A DNA stretch of 64,000 bases from Chloroflexota bacterium. GTDB lineage: Bacteria > Chloroflexota > Anaerolineae > B4-G1 > SLSP01. The translations under genes and the position numbers were made by a program. The notes under the pieces are model-generated. The model was not told where the DNA came from. It made no database searches and saw nothing but the letters and a program-made list of their open reading frames with translations. The DNA is taken from assembly GCA_019873645.1 (NCBI GenBank), contig JAIOAX010000005.1, positions 101,285 to 165,284 on the forward strand. The letters are read 5' to 3'. Shown piece by piece: positions 33,739 to 42,326 of the stretch; within the stretch, counting starts at the first letter, position 1; every line of letters starts with the position of its first letter.

Positions 33739-34800
33739 GTGCAAATCGTCGCCGGCATTAGCCTGAAAGGTCTCAATCCCCGCGTGTGGGATCCCCAGTC
33801 CCCCTACCACCTGCCCCAGTTGCAGGCGGTGATGATCTCCTATGCCGACTTTATCAAAATGCCTGCCCGGCGTCAAAAGGCAATGGAACAGGGCCTACAT
33901 CACTACCTGGGTGTCCCCCAAAACGTATCTATTTATCTGGATAACGGCGCTTTCTATTTTCTCCGCAGCGGCGGCGAGGTGGATTGGGATGAATATAAGG
34001 CTTTCGTCGCTCAGGCGCGCCCAGACTGGTATCCCATTCCACAAGATTACATTCCTACTCCCAAGATGACAGACAAGGAACAGCGGGAATGTCTGGAACG
34101 CACCATGAAGGTCAATCGGGCGTTCAGCGAAGATGGATATATTCCGGTCATCCATATCAGCCGCTGCCTGGACAAGTATCTGTGTGAATTGCAAGGCGAC
34201 CAGACATTGAGCGCCAAGCCCCAGGTGGCGTTGGGCGGCATCGTGCCCAATTTGCTGCGCGCTCCTAAAGCAATGGCCTATAGCGAGGTGTTAGATAGTC
34301 TACATCGAACGCGCACCGAGTTGGAGGATAAGAATCTGCACGTTTTTGGTCTGGGCGGGACGGCCACCTTGCACCTGGCGGCATTGCTGGGGATAGATTC
34401 TCTGGATTCATCGGGATGGCGTAACCGCGCCGCCAGAGGCATCATTCAGTTGCCCGGACGTGGCGAGCGCATCGTGGCCGAGTTGGGCAATTGGCGCGGT
34501 CGCAGACCGAATGAAGACGAATGGAACCTCTTGGCAGAATGTGAATGTCCATCTTGCCGCAAATACGGCGTGGATGGATTGAAGGAAAACGGCCTGGCCG
34601 GATTTTGTAACCGAGCCACACATAATCTATGGATTTTGCTGGAAGAAGCACGTCTGATTCAAGAACATCTGGAGGCAGGTGACTATGACGGCTGGTATAT
34701 GGAGCATGTGGAGAACTCCATATATCTGCCGTTAATTGAACAAGCAGCGCGACTGTCTTACAAAAACTCCACGCCTTCACCGGGCGTTGTTGTTTTGTAG
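33739..34800 (+). CDS. tRNA-guanine transglycosylase paralogue, DpdA-like
   Basis: 353 residues, GTG start. A TIM-barrel base-exchange enzyme by motif: Y-L-D68-N-G-A-F replaces the TGT D-S-G-G-F (general base Asp); L-G-G-I-V-P at 165; H-V-F-G-L-G-G-T at 201 matches the TGT H-x-x-G-x-G; G-I-D220-S-L-D223 matches the nucleophile region (D-x-F-D). The zinc site is complete: C268-E-C270-P-S-C273 and H295-N-L. True TGTs have a longer barrel and different substrate loops; the DNGAF and short length resemble the DpdA branch, which inserts preQ0 into DNA. Whether this enzyme acts on DNA or RNA is not settled by sequence. Gene order (YhhQ, DUF6884, NurA, HerA, TGT-like) supports a modification/restriction role. 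Confidence 0.8.
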   Translation: MQIVAGISLKGLNPRVWDPQSPYHLPQLQAVMISYADFIKMPARRQKAMEQGLHHYLGVPQNVSIYLDNGAFYFLRSGGEVDWDEYKAFVAQARPDWYPIPQDYIPTPKMTDKEQRECLERTMKVNRAFSEDGYIPVIHISRCLDKYLCELQGDQTLSAKPQVALGGIVPNLLRAPKAMAYSEVLDSLHRTRTELEDKNLHVFGLGGTATLHLAALLGIDSLDSSGWRNRAARGIIQLPGRGERIVAELGNWRGRRPNEDEWNLLAECECPSCRKYGVDGLKENGLAGFCNRATHNLWILLEEARLIQEHLEAGDYDGWYMEHVENSIYLPLIEQAARLSYKNSTPSPGVVVL

Positions 34801-34807
34801 CCTGTCC

Positions 34808-36418
34808 CTATCCCCCACCCCGCCTGCGCTGGGCGATCACCCGATCGGCTGCCAGCTTGCCCGTGAGGATGGCGGTGGGCACGCCGGTGGGACTGTACGC
34901 CCACTGCCCGGCCTGCGCGATGTGCGGGAGTGGCGTCTTGATGGCGTCGTTAATCTTCAACATCTGCGCTGTGACCGGAATCGGTTCCTCGAAAGACCAG
35001 CCCACAATCGCACCCTCGGAGCTGCCGGCAACTGCCTCAATCGTCAGCGGTGAGGTGGAAAACACAAACCGCACCTTGTCCCGCAGCATAGGATAAATCG
35101 AAGCGGCCAGGACATTGAGTATCCGCCGCTCCATCTCGGCCTTGAAATCCTCGTACCAACCGGATTCCTGGACCTTCTTGACCAGCGCGTAGTCAAAAAG
35201 CGTGCTGATAATCAGACCGGTCTGCCCCGGCGGGGCGGCCTCGGGGTCTTTGAGCGCCGGGATGGCGATCTCATAAGTGTTGCGCTCGCAAAAGCGGTCA
35301 AGCCACGCCAGGACTTCGGCGCGCGAATGGGACGCCCAGTCCTGCAACAACGCGCGTAACTCCGCACGGTGAATCTCCCCCAGACCCAGCCGCGAGGGGG
35401 TGTAGAAGAAATGTCCGTGCGAGATGGCCGCAAACGTCTCCGGCGGCTCGGCGACGGCAGCGTAGACGGTAAAGACGGAATCGGCCCCCCGACCGGCGAG
35501 CACACGCTGTTTTTGCGCTGCAAACGCGCTCGCCGCAGCAGGAGCGCAGCCCGCAGTCTGGGTGATGCGGTACAGGGTTTTCAAATCGGCGGCCCATACC
35601 AGTTCTCCATATTCGTAGCGCCGGCCGTCGCGGTCGCTGACCCACTTTTCCCCCGCATGGACGGCGGTGATTTCGGCCCCGGTCTTGATCTTGCCGCCGA
35701 ATTCGTGAATCTTCTGCTCCAGAGCCTCCACCAGTTTGCCCACCCCGCCTTTGGGATAGAAATAATCGTTGTAGAGATAGAAATAGCTCATGGCGAAAAA
35801 GGTGGGCGTCCCACGGAAGAAGTGTTGGCTGATGATGTCCCGTAAGGCGCGCTGCTTCACAATGCGGTCGAGATACGGCTCGACCGGGCCGCGCATTGCG
35901 GCGATATTGACCAGGGTGAGCAAAAACCTGAAGAACCAGGGGAGAAACGTGCCGAAGAAATAACGCTTGTCGCTCCTGAAGTCGTTGAAAGCCGGATTGC
36001 TCATCCCGTAAAGCACGCGCATCTCGCGCATCACCCGGCGCACGACGGCGCCGACGCGCTCGATCTCGGCCGTGCTTTCGGGATACAGGCCCTTCAACAG
36101 CGCCAGGTAGTCCTGCAAGCTCTCCGGCGACGTGACGTGCATGATGCGGTCTTCGACGCCTACAGAGACCCGGTTCGGCAAAGTATCGAGGGTGATGCCC
36201 AGCTCTTGCATCATGGGGAAGATGATCCCCGCGCTGACCAGGGCCCGCACGCCGCCCTCGAAGCGAAAGCCGTCCCTGGTGAACGTGTTGACCAATCCGC
36301 CGCAGCGCTCGTTTTTCTCCAGGAGCAATACATCGGCCCCTGCGCGGGCCAGATAAGCCGCAGCGACCAGTCCTGCCATACCACCACCGACCACAATAAC
36401 TCCATGTTTCTCACTCAC
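34808..36418 (-). CDS. FAD-dependent phytoene-desaturase-like oxidoreductase
   Basis: 536 residues. The N-terminal dinucleotide motif V-V-G-G-G-M-A-G at 9-16, E-K-N-E-R-C-G-G-L and the C-terminal P-T-G-V-P-T-A-I-L-T-G-K-L-A-A-D place it in the CrtI/carotenoid isomerase group of flavoproteins. These desaturate or isomerise long isoprenoids, often at the membrane; a few act on other lipids. The GTG start overlaps the SDR stop (GTGA), so it is third in an operon with an NTF2-like protein and an SDR. No phytoene synthase is nearby, so the substrate is open. It converges on the DpdA-like gene with seven bases between stops. Confidence 0.8.
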   Translation of the reverse strand: MSEKHGVIVVGGGMAGLVAAAYLARAGADVLLLEKNERCGGLVNTFTRDGFRFEGGVRALVSAGIIFPMMQELGITLDTLPNRVSVGVEDRIMHVTSPESLQDYLALLKGLYPESTAEIERVGAVVRRVMREMRVLYGMSNPAFNDFRSDKRYFFGTFLPWFFRFLLTLVNIAAMRGPVEPYLDRIVKQRALRDIISQHFFRGTPTFFAMSYFYLYNDYFYPKGGVGKLVEALEQKIHEFGGKIKTGAEITAVHAGEKWVSDRDGRRYEYGELVWAADLKTLYRITQTAGCAPAAASAFAAQKQRVLAGRGADSVFTVYAAVAEPPETFAAISHGHFFYTPSRLGLGEIHRAELRALLQDWASHSRAEVLAWLDRFCERNTYEIAIPALKDPEAAPPGQTGLIISTLFDYALVKKVQESGWYEDFKAEMERRILNVLAASIYPMLRDKVRFVFSTSPLTIEAVAGSSEGAIVGWSFEEPIPVTAQMLKINDAIKTPLPHIAQAGQWAYSPTGVPTAILTGKLAADRVIAQRRRGGG

Positions 36419-37380
36419 CTCAAGCCTCCCAAATCCAAACTGATATTCCAGAGCGCGTCGGCCGCAGAACGATCCTGCGCCGGCGGCGCCACTTCTTCAC
36501 TGCGCGTCAGATTGAAAAATTTGCCGCTCACGCCGGCCAACGCCGGTGAAACGCCCAAGGTGTAGAGCGCCTCCGCCGAGATGGTCGCCGGTTGGGATAA
36601 ACGATCTATCACGCGACGCTTGAACCACCGGTACAGCGGCCCGTTATCCCTGCCGGTGTTGGTCGCTACCATGCCCGGATGCATGGCGTTGATGGTCACA
36701 CCGCTGCCGTAGAAATCATCGTGGAACACCGGCAGCGTGAGCAATTGCGCCAGCTTGGCCGCCCCGTAAGCGCGCAATCCCGTATAGCGGCGTTTCTCCC
36801 ATTGCAGATCATCCAGGCGCAGCCCCCACACGGCAAAGCGATACCCCTCGGAGTTCACCAGGATAATCCTGCCTTGCCGTTGCGCCTTTAGCTTCTCGCG
36901 CGCCAGATAGGTGATGACAAAAGACGCCAGATAGTTCACCGCGAAGGTCATCTCCAGGCCATCTGCGGTGAGGCGTCTTTGGGAAAGGTACAAGCCGGCA
37001 TTGTGAATCAACACGTCAATCGGCGTTTTCAGTTCCGCCAGAGCATGCCCGACCCGCTGCATATCCGCAAGGCGGCTCAAGTCGGCAATCAGATACGTAC
37101 ACGGAACGCCGAACTCCTGCCTGATTTCGTCACACAGCGCGACGGACTTCGGTTCGCTCCGGTTGACGGTGAGCAGATGGGCGCCGCGTGAAGCGTATTT
37201 GCGGGCGGTGTGGTAGCCGATACCCGAAGTCGCCCCCGTGATCACGACCAGTCGCCCCTCAAAGGGCGCGTCACACACTTCAGGGGCCGCCATGCTGTTC
37301 CTGATCATGGCAAAAACGTTAGACCAACGGTATTGTCCCCAATACTTCAGCACCGGATTTTGTTCACGGCTTGCGCTCAT
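36415..37380 (-). CDS. Short-chain dehydrogenase/reductase
   Basis: 321 residues from the ATG at 37380; the open frame continues upstream across the previous gene but lacks support. NAD(P)-binding T-G-A-T-S-G-I-G at 48-55, D-V-L-I-H-N-A-G, active Ser in I-L-V-N-S-E-G, and Y-G-A-A-K as the YxxxK catalytic pair. The pattern is that of the retinol-dehydrogenase/WW-oxidoreductase-like classical SDRs, which often act on retinoids, steroids or lipids. Its neighbours are an NTF2-fold protein one base upstream and a CrtI-like flavoprotein overlapping downstream, so the three probably act in one isoprenoid- or lipid-modifying route. Confidence 0.85.
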   Translation of the reverse strand: MSASREQNPVLKYWGQYRWSNVFAMIRNSMAAPEVCDAPFEGRLVVITGATSGIGYHTARKYASRGAHLLTVNRSEPKSVALCDEIRQEFGVPCTYLIADLSRLADMQRVGHALAELKTPIDVLIHNAGLYLSQRRLTADGLEMTFAVNYLASFVITYLAREKLKAQRQGRIILVNSEGYRFAVWGLRLDDLQWEKRRYTGLRAYGAAKLAQLLTLPVFHDDFYGSGVTINAMHPGMVATNTGRDNGPLYRWFKRRVIDRLSQPATISAEALYTLGVSPALAGVSGKFFNLTRSEEVAPPAQDRSAADALWNISLDLGGLR

Positions 37381-37381
37381 C

Positions 37382-37831
37382 TTACCCAAAGACCTTCCGC
37401 ATGAATTTTCGATAAGGTTTGCCGACCCCCGGCACGTTATCCATAATATCGCCCCAGAGATCGTAATAATCCCGCTGCTCGCAAATCTGGCCTTGCGCAT
37501 TTAAGGTCAAGCGGCTTGCGCCATAGACAACGGAACGGCGAGTTTTCTTGAACAGAATGGTCATTTCCCACTCCATGAAGATGACCTGGTCCTGCATCGC
37601 CGCGTTCACAATTTTCATCTCCAGCTCGCTTGAGCGGCGCGTGAGGCGCTCCGTCATCGCTTTGAAGGCCGCGATCCCGCGCAACTCCTGGATGCTGTCC
37701 CGAAACACAATATCTTCCGCGTAATAGGGCAAGATATGCGACCAATCCGGTTTCCCTGCTGCGTTATACGTTTTTGACCACAACTCGATAAACTGCGCCA
37801 GGTCTTTAATCCCCACTCTCTCCTGCTCCAT
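37382..37831 (-). CDS. NTF2/SnoaL-like protein
   Basis: 149 residues from the ATG at 37831 (a TTG two codons upstream is possible; GAGGGG favours the ATG). The sequence has the cone-shaped NTF2 fold pattern: F-I-E-L-W-S-K-T-Y helix, Y-Y-A-E-D-I-V-F-R-D-S, then beta strands ending L-R-D/Q-Y-Y-D-L-W. Such proteins bind small hydrophobic ligands or work as isomerases/hydratases. As first gene of the NTF2-SDR-CrtI operon it may hold or isomerise the same substrate. No catalytic residue can be assigned. Confidence 0.75.
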   Translation of the reverse strand: MEQERVGIKDLAQFIELWSKTYNAAGKPDWSHILPYYAEDIVFRDSIQELRGIAAFKAMTERLTRRSSELEMKIVNAAMQDQVIFMEWEMTILFKKTRRSVVYGASRLTLNAQGQICEQRDYYDLWGDIMDNVPGVGKPYRKFMRKVFG

Positions 37832-37859
37832 CTTCAAGGCCCCTCTGAATCATACATTT

Positions 37860-37925
37860 CTCTGTCAGCAGATTAAGCAGATTGAGCAGATTAAGAAATA
37901 ATAAATCTGCTCAATCTGCTGACCA
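37860..37925. repeat. AGCAGATT inverted repeat
   Basis: CAGCAGATTAAGCAGATT with GAGCAGATT pairs with AATCTGCTCAATCTGCTGAC across AAGAAATAAT. It separates the NTF2 gene leader from the end of the kinase-like gene and may end its transcript. The units are related to those at 481-510 and 46150-46255. Confidence 0.75.
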
Positions 37926-37939
37926 CTTTTTGAAATGGA

Positions 37940-39670
37940 TTAAAAATCGCCGGGGCGGTAAAGCCGAAAGTGCTCAAACGTGAACGTCGCTTCGCCCGGC
38001 GTGATGAGCAGCACCGAAAGTCCGGCCTCACCCTCCGTCAACTGGGGGTCTTCCACCTCGGCGACCGTCTCGTCGTTGATGCTGAAGGTGAAGTGCGTTC
38101 CATCGGCTAACACTGCCAGCCGGTTGACTTCACCCGGTCGAATCGCCAGTGTATTCGTCCAGTCAATGATGGCATTCCACGTAAAGTTATACCACAGGTT
38201 GAAGTTGAAAAATCCGTCGTCGCGGATGCTGAACAGGTAGTAATTCCCGTCGCGGTGGCGAAAAACCAAGCCGTAACCGGCATCCGGTGGCCCCTTCACC
38301 CGCCGCGCGTCCACCGTCAGGTAAAAGTCGGCCGTCGGCGTGATCTCCGGCGTGCACCAGCGGCCCACGCTCTGCACGGCGTTGATCTCCCACGTGTACA
38401 AACCGGCGGCGATGACGCGCGACATCGTCCCCCAGGCTTCTGTGTAGCTGCCGACGACCCAGCCGTGCGCATTGTCCTGGAAATCATCGGCAAAGGCCAG
38501 CGTCCAACCGGCCGGCGCGGTCGCCTGGACAACCGGCGTATGCGTCGGGCGCGGCGTAAGCGTGGAGGGGGTCGGTGTCTCCGTGAGGGGGATGGCGGCG
38601 ACGGTCGGCAAGGGGACGGCTCCCATATCCGGCGTGACGGCTACCGGCGTGGATATGGCCGGGGTTACAGGAACGCGCGTCTCATGCCGCATTTGCAGCG
38701 CCACACCGAGCATCCCCGCCAATCCCAACACCACCAGCCCCAGGAGCACGAACAGCATCCATCGGCGTCGGTGTTCCCGGCGCGAAGAGAGCATTAACCG
38801 CGCCGGCTGGACTTCCTCAATCGCGCTCAACGGCGTTTCGTCCAACAGGGCGGCGCGCATGGCGGCGGCGTTGGGGAAACGTTTCTCACGCGGCAGCTCC
38901 ATCGCCCGCGTGATGACGGCGCGCATCCGCGCGCTCATGCGGCGCAACGCCTTCACCGGCGCGAAACGGTAGGGGTTGGCTGTGCGTTCCCCGGCGGTCT
39001 GGGGAACCTGTCCCGTCAGCGCGTGATAGAGGGTCGCGCCGAGGCTGTAGATGTCGCTGAGGGCGTCAATGTGCCACGAACGCAGTCCCCAACGCTCCGG
39101 CGGCGCGTATTCCGGCGTCCCCATCACCCGCGTAGCGGCCCAGGAGCGCGGATCGTTGGGGTCCCACAGCTTGGCTAACTCGAAGCCCACCAGCACGGCG
39201 TTGCCATCAGGACGCAAGATGATATTGTGAGGTTTGATGTCGCGGTGGAGGATGCCGTGGCTGTGACAAAACGCCAGCGCGTCCAAAATCTGCACCGCCC
39301 ACGCTTTGACCTGCGCCTCGGGCAGCGCGCCGACGCGCTCGATGCGGTCTGCCAGGCTTTCCCCTTCCACGAATTCCATCACCAGATAGGTATTGCCGGC
39401 AGTGTCAGCGTCCGGGGCGTGAAAATAGTCCACCAGCGAGGTCATGGCAGGGTGACGCAAACGGCGGAGCATCTGCGCCTCGCGTTCCAGGTTGCGGCGC
39501 AAACGTTCGAGGATGGCGCGATCCAATTCGGGTTGCGGCGTCAGCTCTTTGACCGACACCGGCACATTGCGCTGCATATCCCAGGCGCGGTACATGGCAC
39601 CCATCACGCCGAATTCGAGCAGCCGGTCAATCCGGTAACGGTCGTGCAGTAACGTCCCTGCGGTCAACAT
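37940..39670 (-). CDS. Membrane receptor-like serine/threonine (pseudo)kinase with outer LamG-like domain
   Basis: 576 residues from the ATG at 39670, which fits between ruvB and the kinase domain; the longer frame overlaps ruvB. Kinase domain about 10-275: Lys 41 in V-S-V-K-E, H142-R-D-I-K-P-H-N, G-T-P-E-Y-A-P-P-E, D-I-Y-S-L-G. The DFG motif reads G162-F-E, so the metal-binding Asp is lost, and the Gly-rich loop is incomplete. One membrane helix (about 304-325) leads to a Thr/Pro linker and an outer domain like concanavalin/LamG folds (F-A-D-D-F-Q-D...G-L-V-F-R-H...F-E-H-F-R-L-Y). It may sense a glycan outside the cell and signal as a pseudokinase. It starts 16 bases after ruvB. Confidence 0.8.
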   Translation of the reverse strand: MLTAGTLLHDRYRIDRLLEFGVMGAMYRAWDMQRNVPVSVKELTPQPELDRAILERLRRNLEREAQMLRRLRHPAMTSLVDYFHAPDADTAGNTYLVMEFVEGESLADRIERVGALPEAQVKAWAVQILDALAFCHSHGILHRDIKPHNIILRPDGNAVLVGFELAKLWDPNDPRSWAATRVMGTPEYAPPERWGLRSWHIDALSDIYSLGATLYHALTGQVPQTAGERTANPYRFAPVKALRRMSARMRAVITRAMELPREKRFPNAAAMRAALLDETPLSAIEEVQPARLMLSSRREHRRRWMLFVLLGLVVLGLAGMLGVALQMRHETRVPVTPAISTPVAVTPDMGAVPLPTVAAIPLTETPTPSTLTPRPTHTPVVQATAPAGWTLAFADDFQDNAHGWVVGSYTEAWGTMSRVIAAGLYTWEINAVQSVGRWCTPEITPTADFYLTVDARRVKGPPDAGYGLVFRHRDGNYYLFSIRDDGFFNFNLWYNFTWNAIIDWTNTLAIRPGEVNRLAVLADGTHFTFSINDETVAEVEDPQLTEGEAGLSVLLITPGEATFTFEHFRLYRPGDF

Positions 39671-39686
39671 AGCCGAACTCAGCGAC

Positions 39687-40730
39687 TCAGAATAACGCGC
39701 CTTGTTCCAACTGGGTGTAGGGGATGCCGAGGTGTTCGTAGGCCAGGCGCGTCGCCGTCCGCCCGCGCGGCGTGCGCCCGATAAAGCCGAGCTGCAACAG
39801 ATATGGCTCAACCACGTCCATAATCGTATCGGCGGCCTCACCGACAGACGCGGCGATGGTCTCCAGCCCTACCGGCCCGCCGTCGAACTTCTCGATGATG
39901 GTGGACAACACACGGCGGTCGAGGTCGTCCAGGCCGCGCGCGTCAATGTCCAACAACGACAGGGCTTCGGCGGCCAGCTCGCCGGTGACGACGCCGTCGC
40001 CGCGCACCTGGGCGTAATCGCGCACGCGGCGCAGGATGCGCAAGGCCACGCGCGGCGTCCCGCGGCCCCGCCGGGCGATCTCGGCGCGGCCTGCGGGTTC
40101 CAGCGGCACATTTAACGCGCGCGCGGCGCGTTCGACGATCTGTTCCAGAGCTGCCTGGTCGTAGAAATCCAGCCGGTATGTGGCGCCGAAGCGCGTCCGC
40201 AGCGGCGCGGAAAGGAGCGCCAGCCGCGTTGTCGCACCGATGACAGTGAAGCGCGGCAGGCTCAGGCGCACCGTGCGCGCGCCCGGCCCCTGTCCGATGA
40301 CCAGGTCCAGCGCGAAATCTTCCATGGCCGGATAGAGAATTTCCTCCACCACCTTCCCCAGGCGGTGAATTTCGTCAATAAAGAGCACTTCCTTCTCGCG
40401 CAAGTTGCTCAGGATCGCGGCCAGGTCGCCCGCCCGCTCAATCGAGGGGCCGGCAGTGATGCGGATATTGGCGCCCATTTCATTGGCGATGATGTGGGCC
40501 AACGAAGTTTTCCCAAGGCCGGGCGGCCCGTAGAACAATGTGTGCTCCATCGGTTCGTTGCGACCTTTCGCCGCCTCGATCAGGATGCGCAAATTCTCGC
40601 GCACCCGCTCCTGTCCGATAAAATCACTGAGCCGCTGTGGCCGCAATGTCCTATCCAGCACCACCTCTTCCGGTTCAGCTTCCGGCGAAGTCGTTCGTCG
40701 TTCGTTCATAAGCTCGCCATCATCCCCCAC
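39687..40730 (-). CDS. ruvB: Holliday junction branch-migration ATPase RuvB
   Basis: 347 residues, the normal length. It is the AAA+ motor that drives branch migration of Holliday junctions with RuvA and RuvC. Motifs: [12 protein letters not shown], Walker [10 protein letters not shown], Walker B F-I-D-E-I-H-R-L, sensor G-A-T-T-R, the arginine finger in L-R-T-R-F-G, and the C-terminal winged helix with G-R-T-P-R-G-R. An alternative start at the Met seven codons in is possible. ruvA and ruvC are not in this window. The kinase-like gene follows in the same direction. Confidence 0.95.
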   Translation of the reverse strand: MGDDGELMNERRTTSPEAEPEEVVLDRTLRPQRLSDFIGQERVRENLRILIEAAKGRNEPMEHTLFYGPPGLGKTSLAHIIANEMGANIRITAGPSIERAGDLAAILSNLREKEVLFIDEIHRLGKVVEEILYPAMEDFALDLVIGQGPGARTVRLSLPRFTVIGATTRLALLSAPLRTRFGATYRLDFYDQAALEQIVERAARALNVPLEPAGRAEIARRGRGTPRVALRILRRVRDYAQVRGDGVVTGELAAEALSLLDIDARGLDDLDRRVLSTIIEKFDGGPVGLETIAASVGEAADTIMDVVEPYLLQLGFIGRTPRGRTATRLAYEHLGIPYTQLEQGALF

Positions 40731-41009
40731 TCGTCCTTATCCTTCTTGCCCCCTGCCCCTTGCTTCTTGCATCCTTCCCATCTTCCCATGTTTCGCCGAA
40801 TACGCAACCCGCGCCTACAAGTATGGATAGGAGTTACGCATTTCGCCATTTTCTGACAGGATTAACAGGATTTTCAGGATTAAAGAAGGCTCTGTAGGAG
40901 CTTTTTTTCATCCTGTCAATCCTGTCCAAAGAAACGCACCACGTAACGACTGTATGGACAAATGATTAGGAACGGCTCAGGCCGGTCTCCTGACCGCACC
41001 CGCCCAAGC
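40731..41009. repeat. Family B copy 3 and truncated family A copy 5
   Basis: After a C/T-rich low-complexity stretch (40738-40790), 40848-40955 is a family B repeat (CTGACAGGATTAACAGGATT, TTCAGGATTAAAGAAGGC, TCCTGTCAATCCTGTCC) and 40975-41009 a shortened family A arm (CAGGCCGGTCTCCTGACCGC). As at 13686-13892, B and A are neighbours. Confidence 0.8.
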
Positions 41010-42251
41010 CTATGGCTCCAGCATGTCCGTCCGCCCCTCCACGGTGATGATGACCTTGTTGACGGTACTGAATTGCAACAGCGTCTGTTCGATCTGCTGA
41101 CGGATGAGCAACATCCGCGCCGCGCCGCCGGCGTTTGCCAGCAACTCTTTCGAGAAGTCCGCCCGCGCCACGCCGTTGATGATGGTGAGGTCTCTAAGCA
41201 GTACGCGCTCCCCCCAATCCGTGCCGCGATTGGCCGCCGAAAGCACCTCGGCAGGCAAGGGCAGCGCCGTCTGGAAACCCTCGCGGTTGTTCGGTGTCGG
41301 GCCCCACAGGAGCATTTCGAGCGAAGCGCGTCCAATCCCCAACGTGCGGGGGATGCGAATGGTCTGCGCGTAAAGCTGCTCGCCGCGCACCCAGTAGACT
41401 TTGGTGCTCATCGTGTTGGGATCGCTGGGGTGCAGGATCGTCAACGGTTGCCAGGCCAGCAGTTGCCCCGCCGCATCGTGGATTTGCAACGCCCCTCCCT
41501 GGGTGGCAGGATGCGTCGGCCGGGGATCGGCGACCCAATCCATGCTGATGACGGCCAGGCCGCGTCCGTCTTTGCCGGACAGGAGCGTGACCGGGTGGGT
41601 AAACTGCGCGCCGTCGTTCCAGATCAACGTCACGTTGACCTGCTCGCCGGGCCGTCCCACGCGCGCCAGGACGCGGGTGGGCACCGTCACCTGCGCCAGC
41701 GGTGCGGGCATTTCGATGTAACCGCCGCCGGGGAAGCCGGTCAACGTCAAAGCCACCTCGGCTTTGGTGATGTCGCTGCCGTCTTTGGCGCTCACATCCG
41801 CCACTTCGACCCGCCCCGCGCCCGGCACGCCGCCGTAGGTGATGCTGCCTTCAAAGGTCCCCGGACCGCCGTATTCCCCCTGCACCATGATCGGCGCGAC
41901 GGCGGCGAGCTGTCCCCAGGCATCGTACACCCGCACCACGAGCGTCGCTTCAAAAGGCAGCAGCGCGACCCGTCCGCGCACCGTCAGCGGGTTGCCGACG
42001 GCCGCGCCGTTCTGCGGATAGTCCAGGACGATGACTTGCGACATGTTCGCGGTGAGCGGTTGCGGCGTGAACGTGGGCAGTGGCGCAGGCGTCGGCGTAG
42101 GAGGAATCGGCGTAGGGATGGCCGTCGCCGGCGTTTGTGACGTAGGCGAAGTCAGGTCAGGGAGCGGCGTGGGCGTCCGCCCGATGATGGTGCAGGCGGA
42201 TAACAACGTCAGGCATAGTAAAACGCATATCACTTTCTGTACTGTAACCAT
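41010..42251 (-). CDS. Lipoprotein with Gmad2-like and GerMN domains
   Basis: 413 residues. Lipoprotein signal with lipobox L-S-A-C (Cys 20), Thr/Pro linker to about 65, two Ig-like segments with the Gmad2-type pattern (V-L-D-Y-P-Q-N-G-A-A-V...V-R-G-R and Y-I-E-M-P-A-P-L-A-Q-V), and a C-terminal GerMN domain (V-Y-W-V-R-G-E-Q-L...L-L-W-G-P-T-P-N-N...G-V-A-R-A-D-F-S). GerMN/Gmad proteins occur in spore germination loci of Firmicutes, but in Chloroflexota they are common surface lipoproteins without spores. The role is probably envelope binding or assembly; no enzyme site is seen. Confidence 0.8.
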   Translation of the reverse strand: MVTVQKVICVLLCLTLLSACTIIGRTPTPLPDLTSPTSQTPATAIPTPIPPTPTPAPLPTFTPQPLTANMSQVIVLDYPQNGAAVGNPLTVRGRVALLPFEATLVVRVYDAWGQLAAVAPIMVQGEYGGPGTFEGSITYGGVPGAGRVEVADVSAKDGSDITKAEVALTLTGFPGGGYIEMPAPLAQVTVPTRVLARVGRPGEQVNVTLIWNDGAQFTHPVTLLSGKDGRGLAVISMDWVADPRPTHPATQGGALQIHDAAGQLLAWQPLTILHPSDPNTMSTKVYWVRGEQLYAQTIRIPRTLGIGRASLEMLLWGPTPNNREGFQTALPLPAEVLSAANRGTDWGERVLLRDLTIINGVARADFSKELLANAGGAARMLLIRQQIEQTLLQFSTVNKVIITVEGRTDMLEP

Positions 42252-42326
42252 AGCTCTCCTTTCATAACTGCACTACGTAACACAGACTTCAGCCGGTTCC
42301 CTGGATATGTCTATTATCTATCGAGC

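Noticed and set aside
39671..39841. 57 extra residues at the start of the kinase-like protein
   Set aside because: They overlap ruvB and read as its shadow; the kinase domain begins right after the ATG at 39670.
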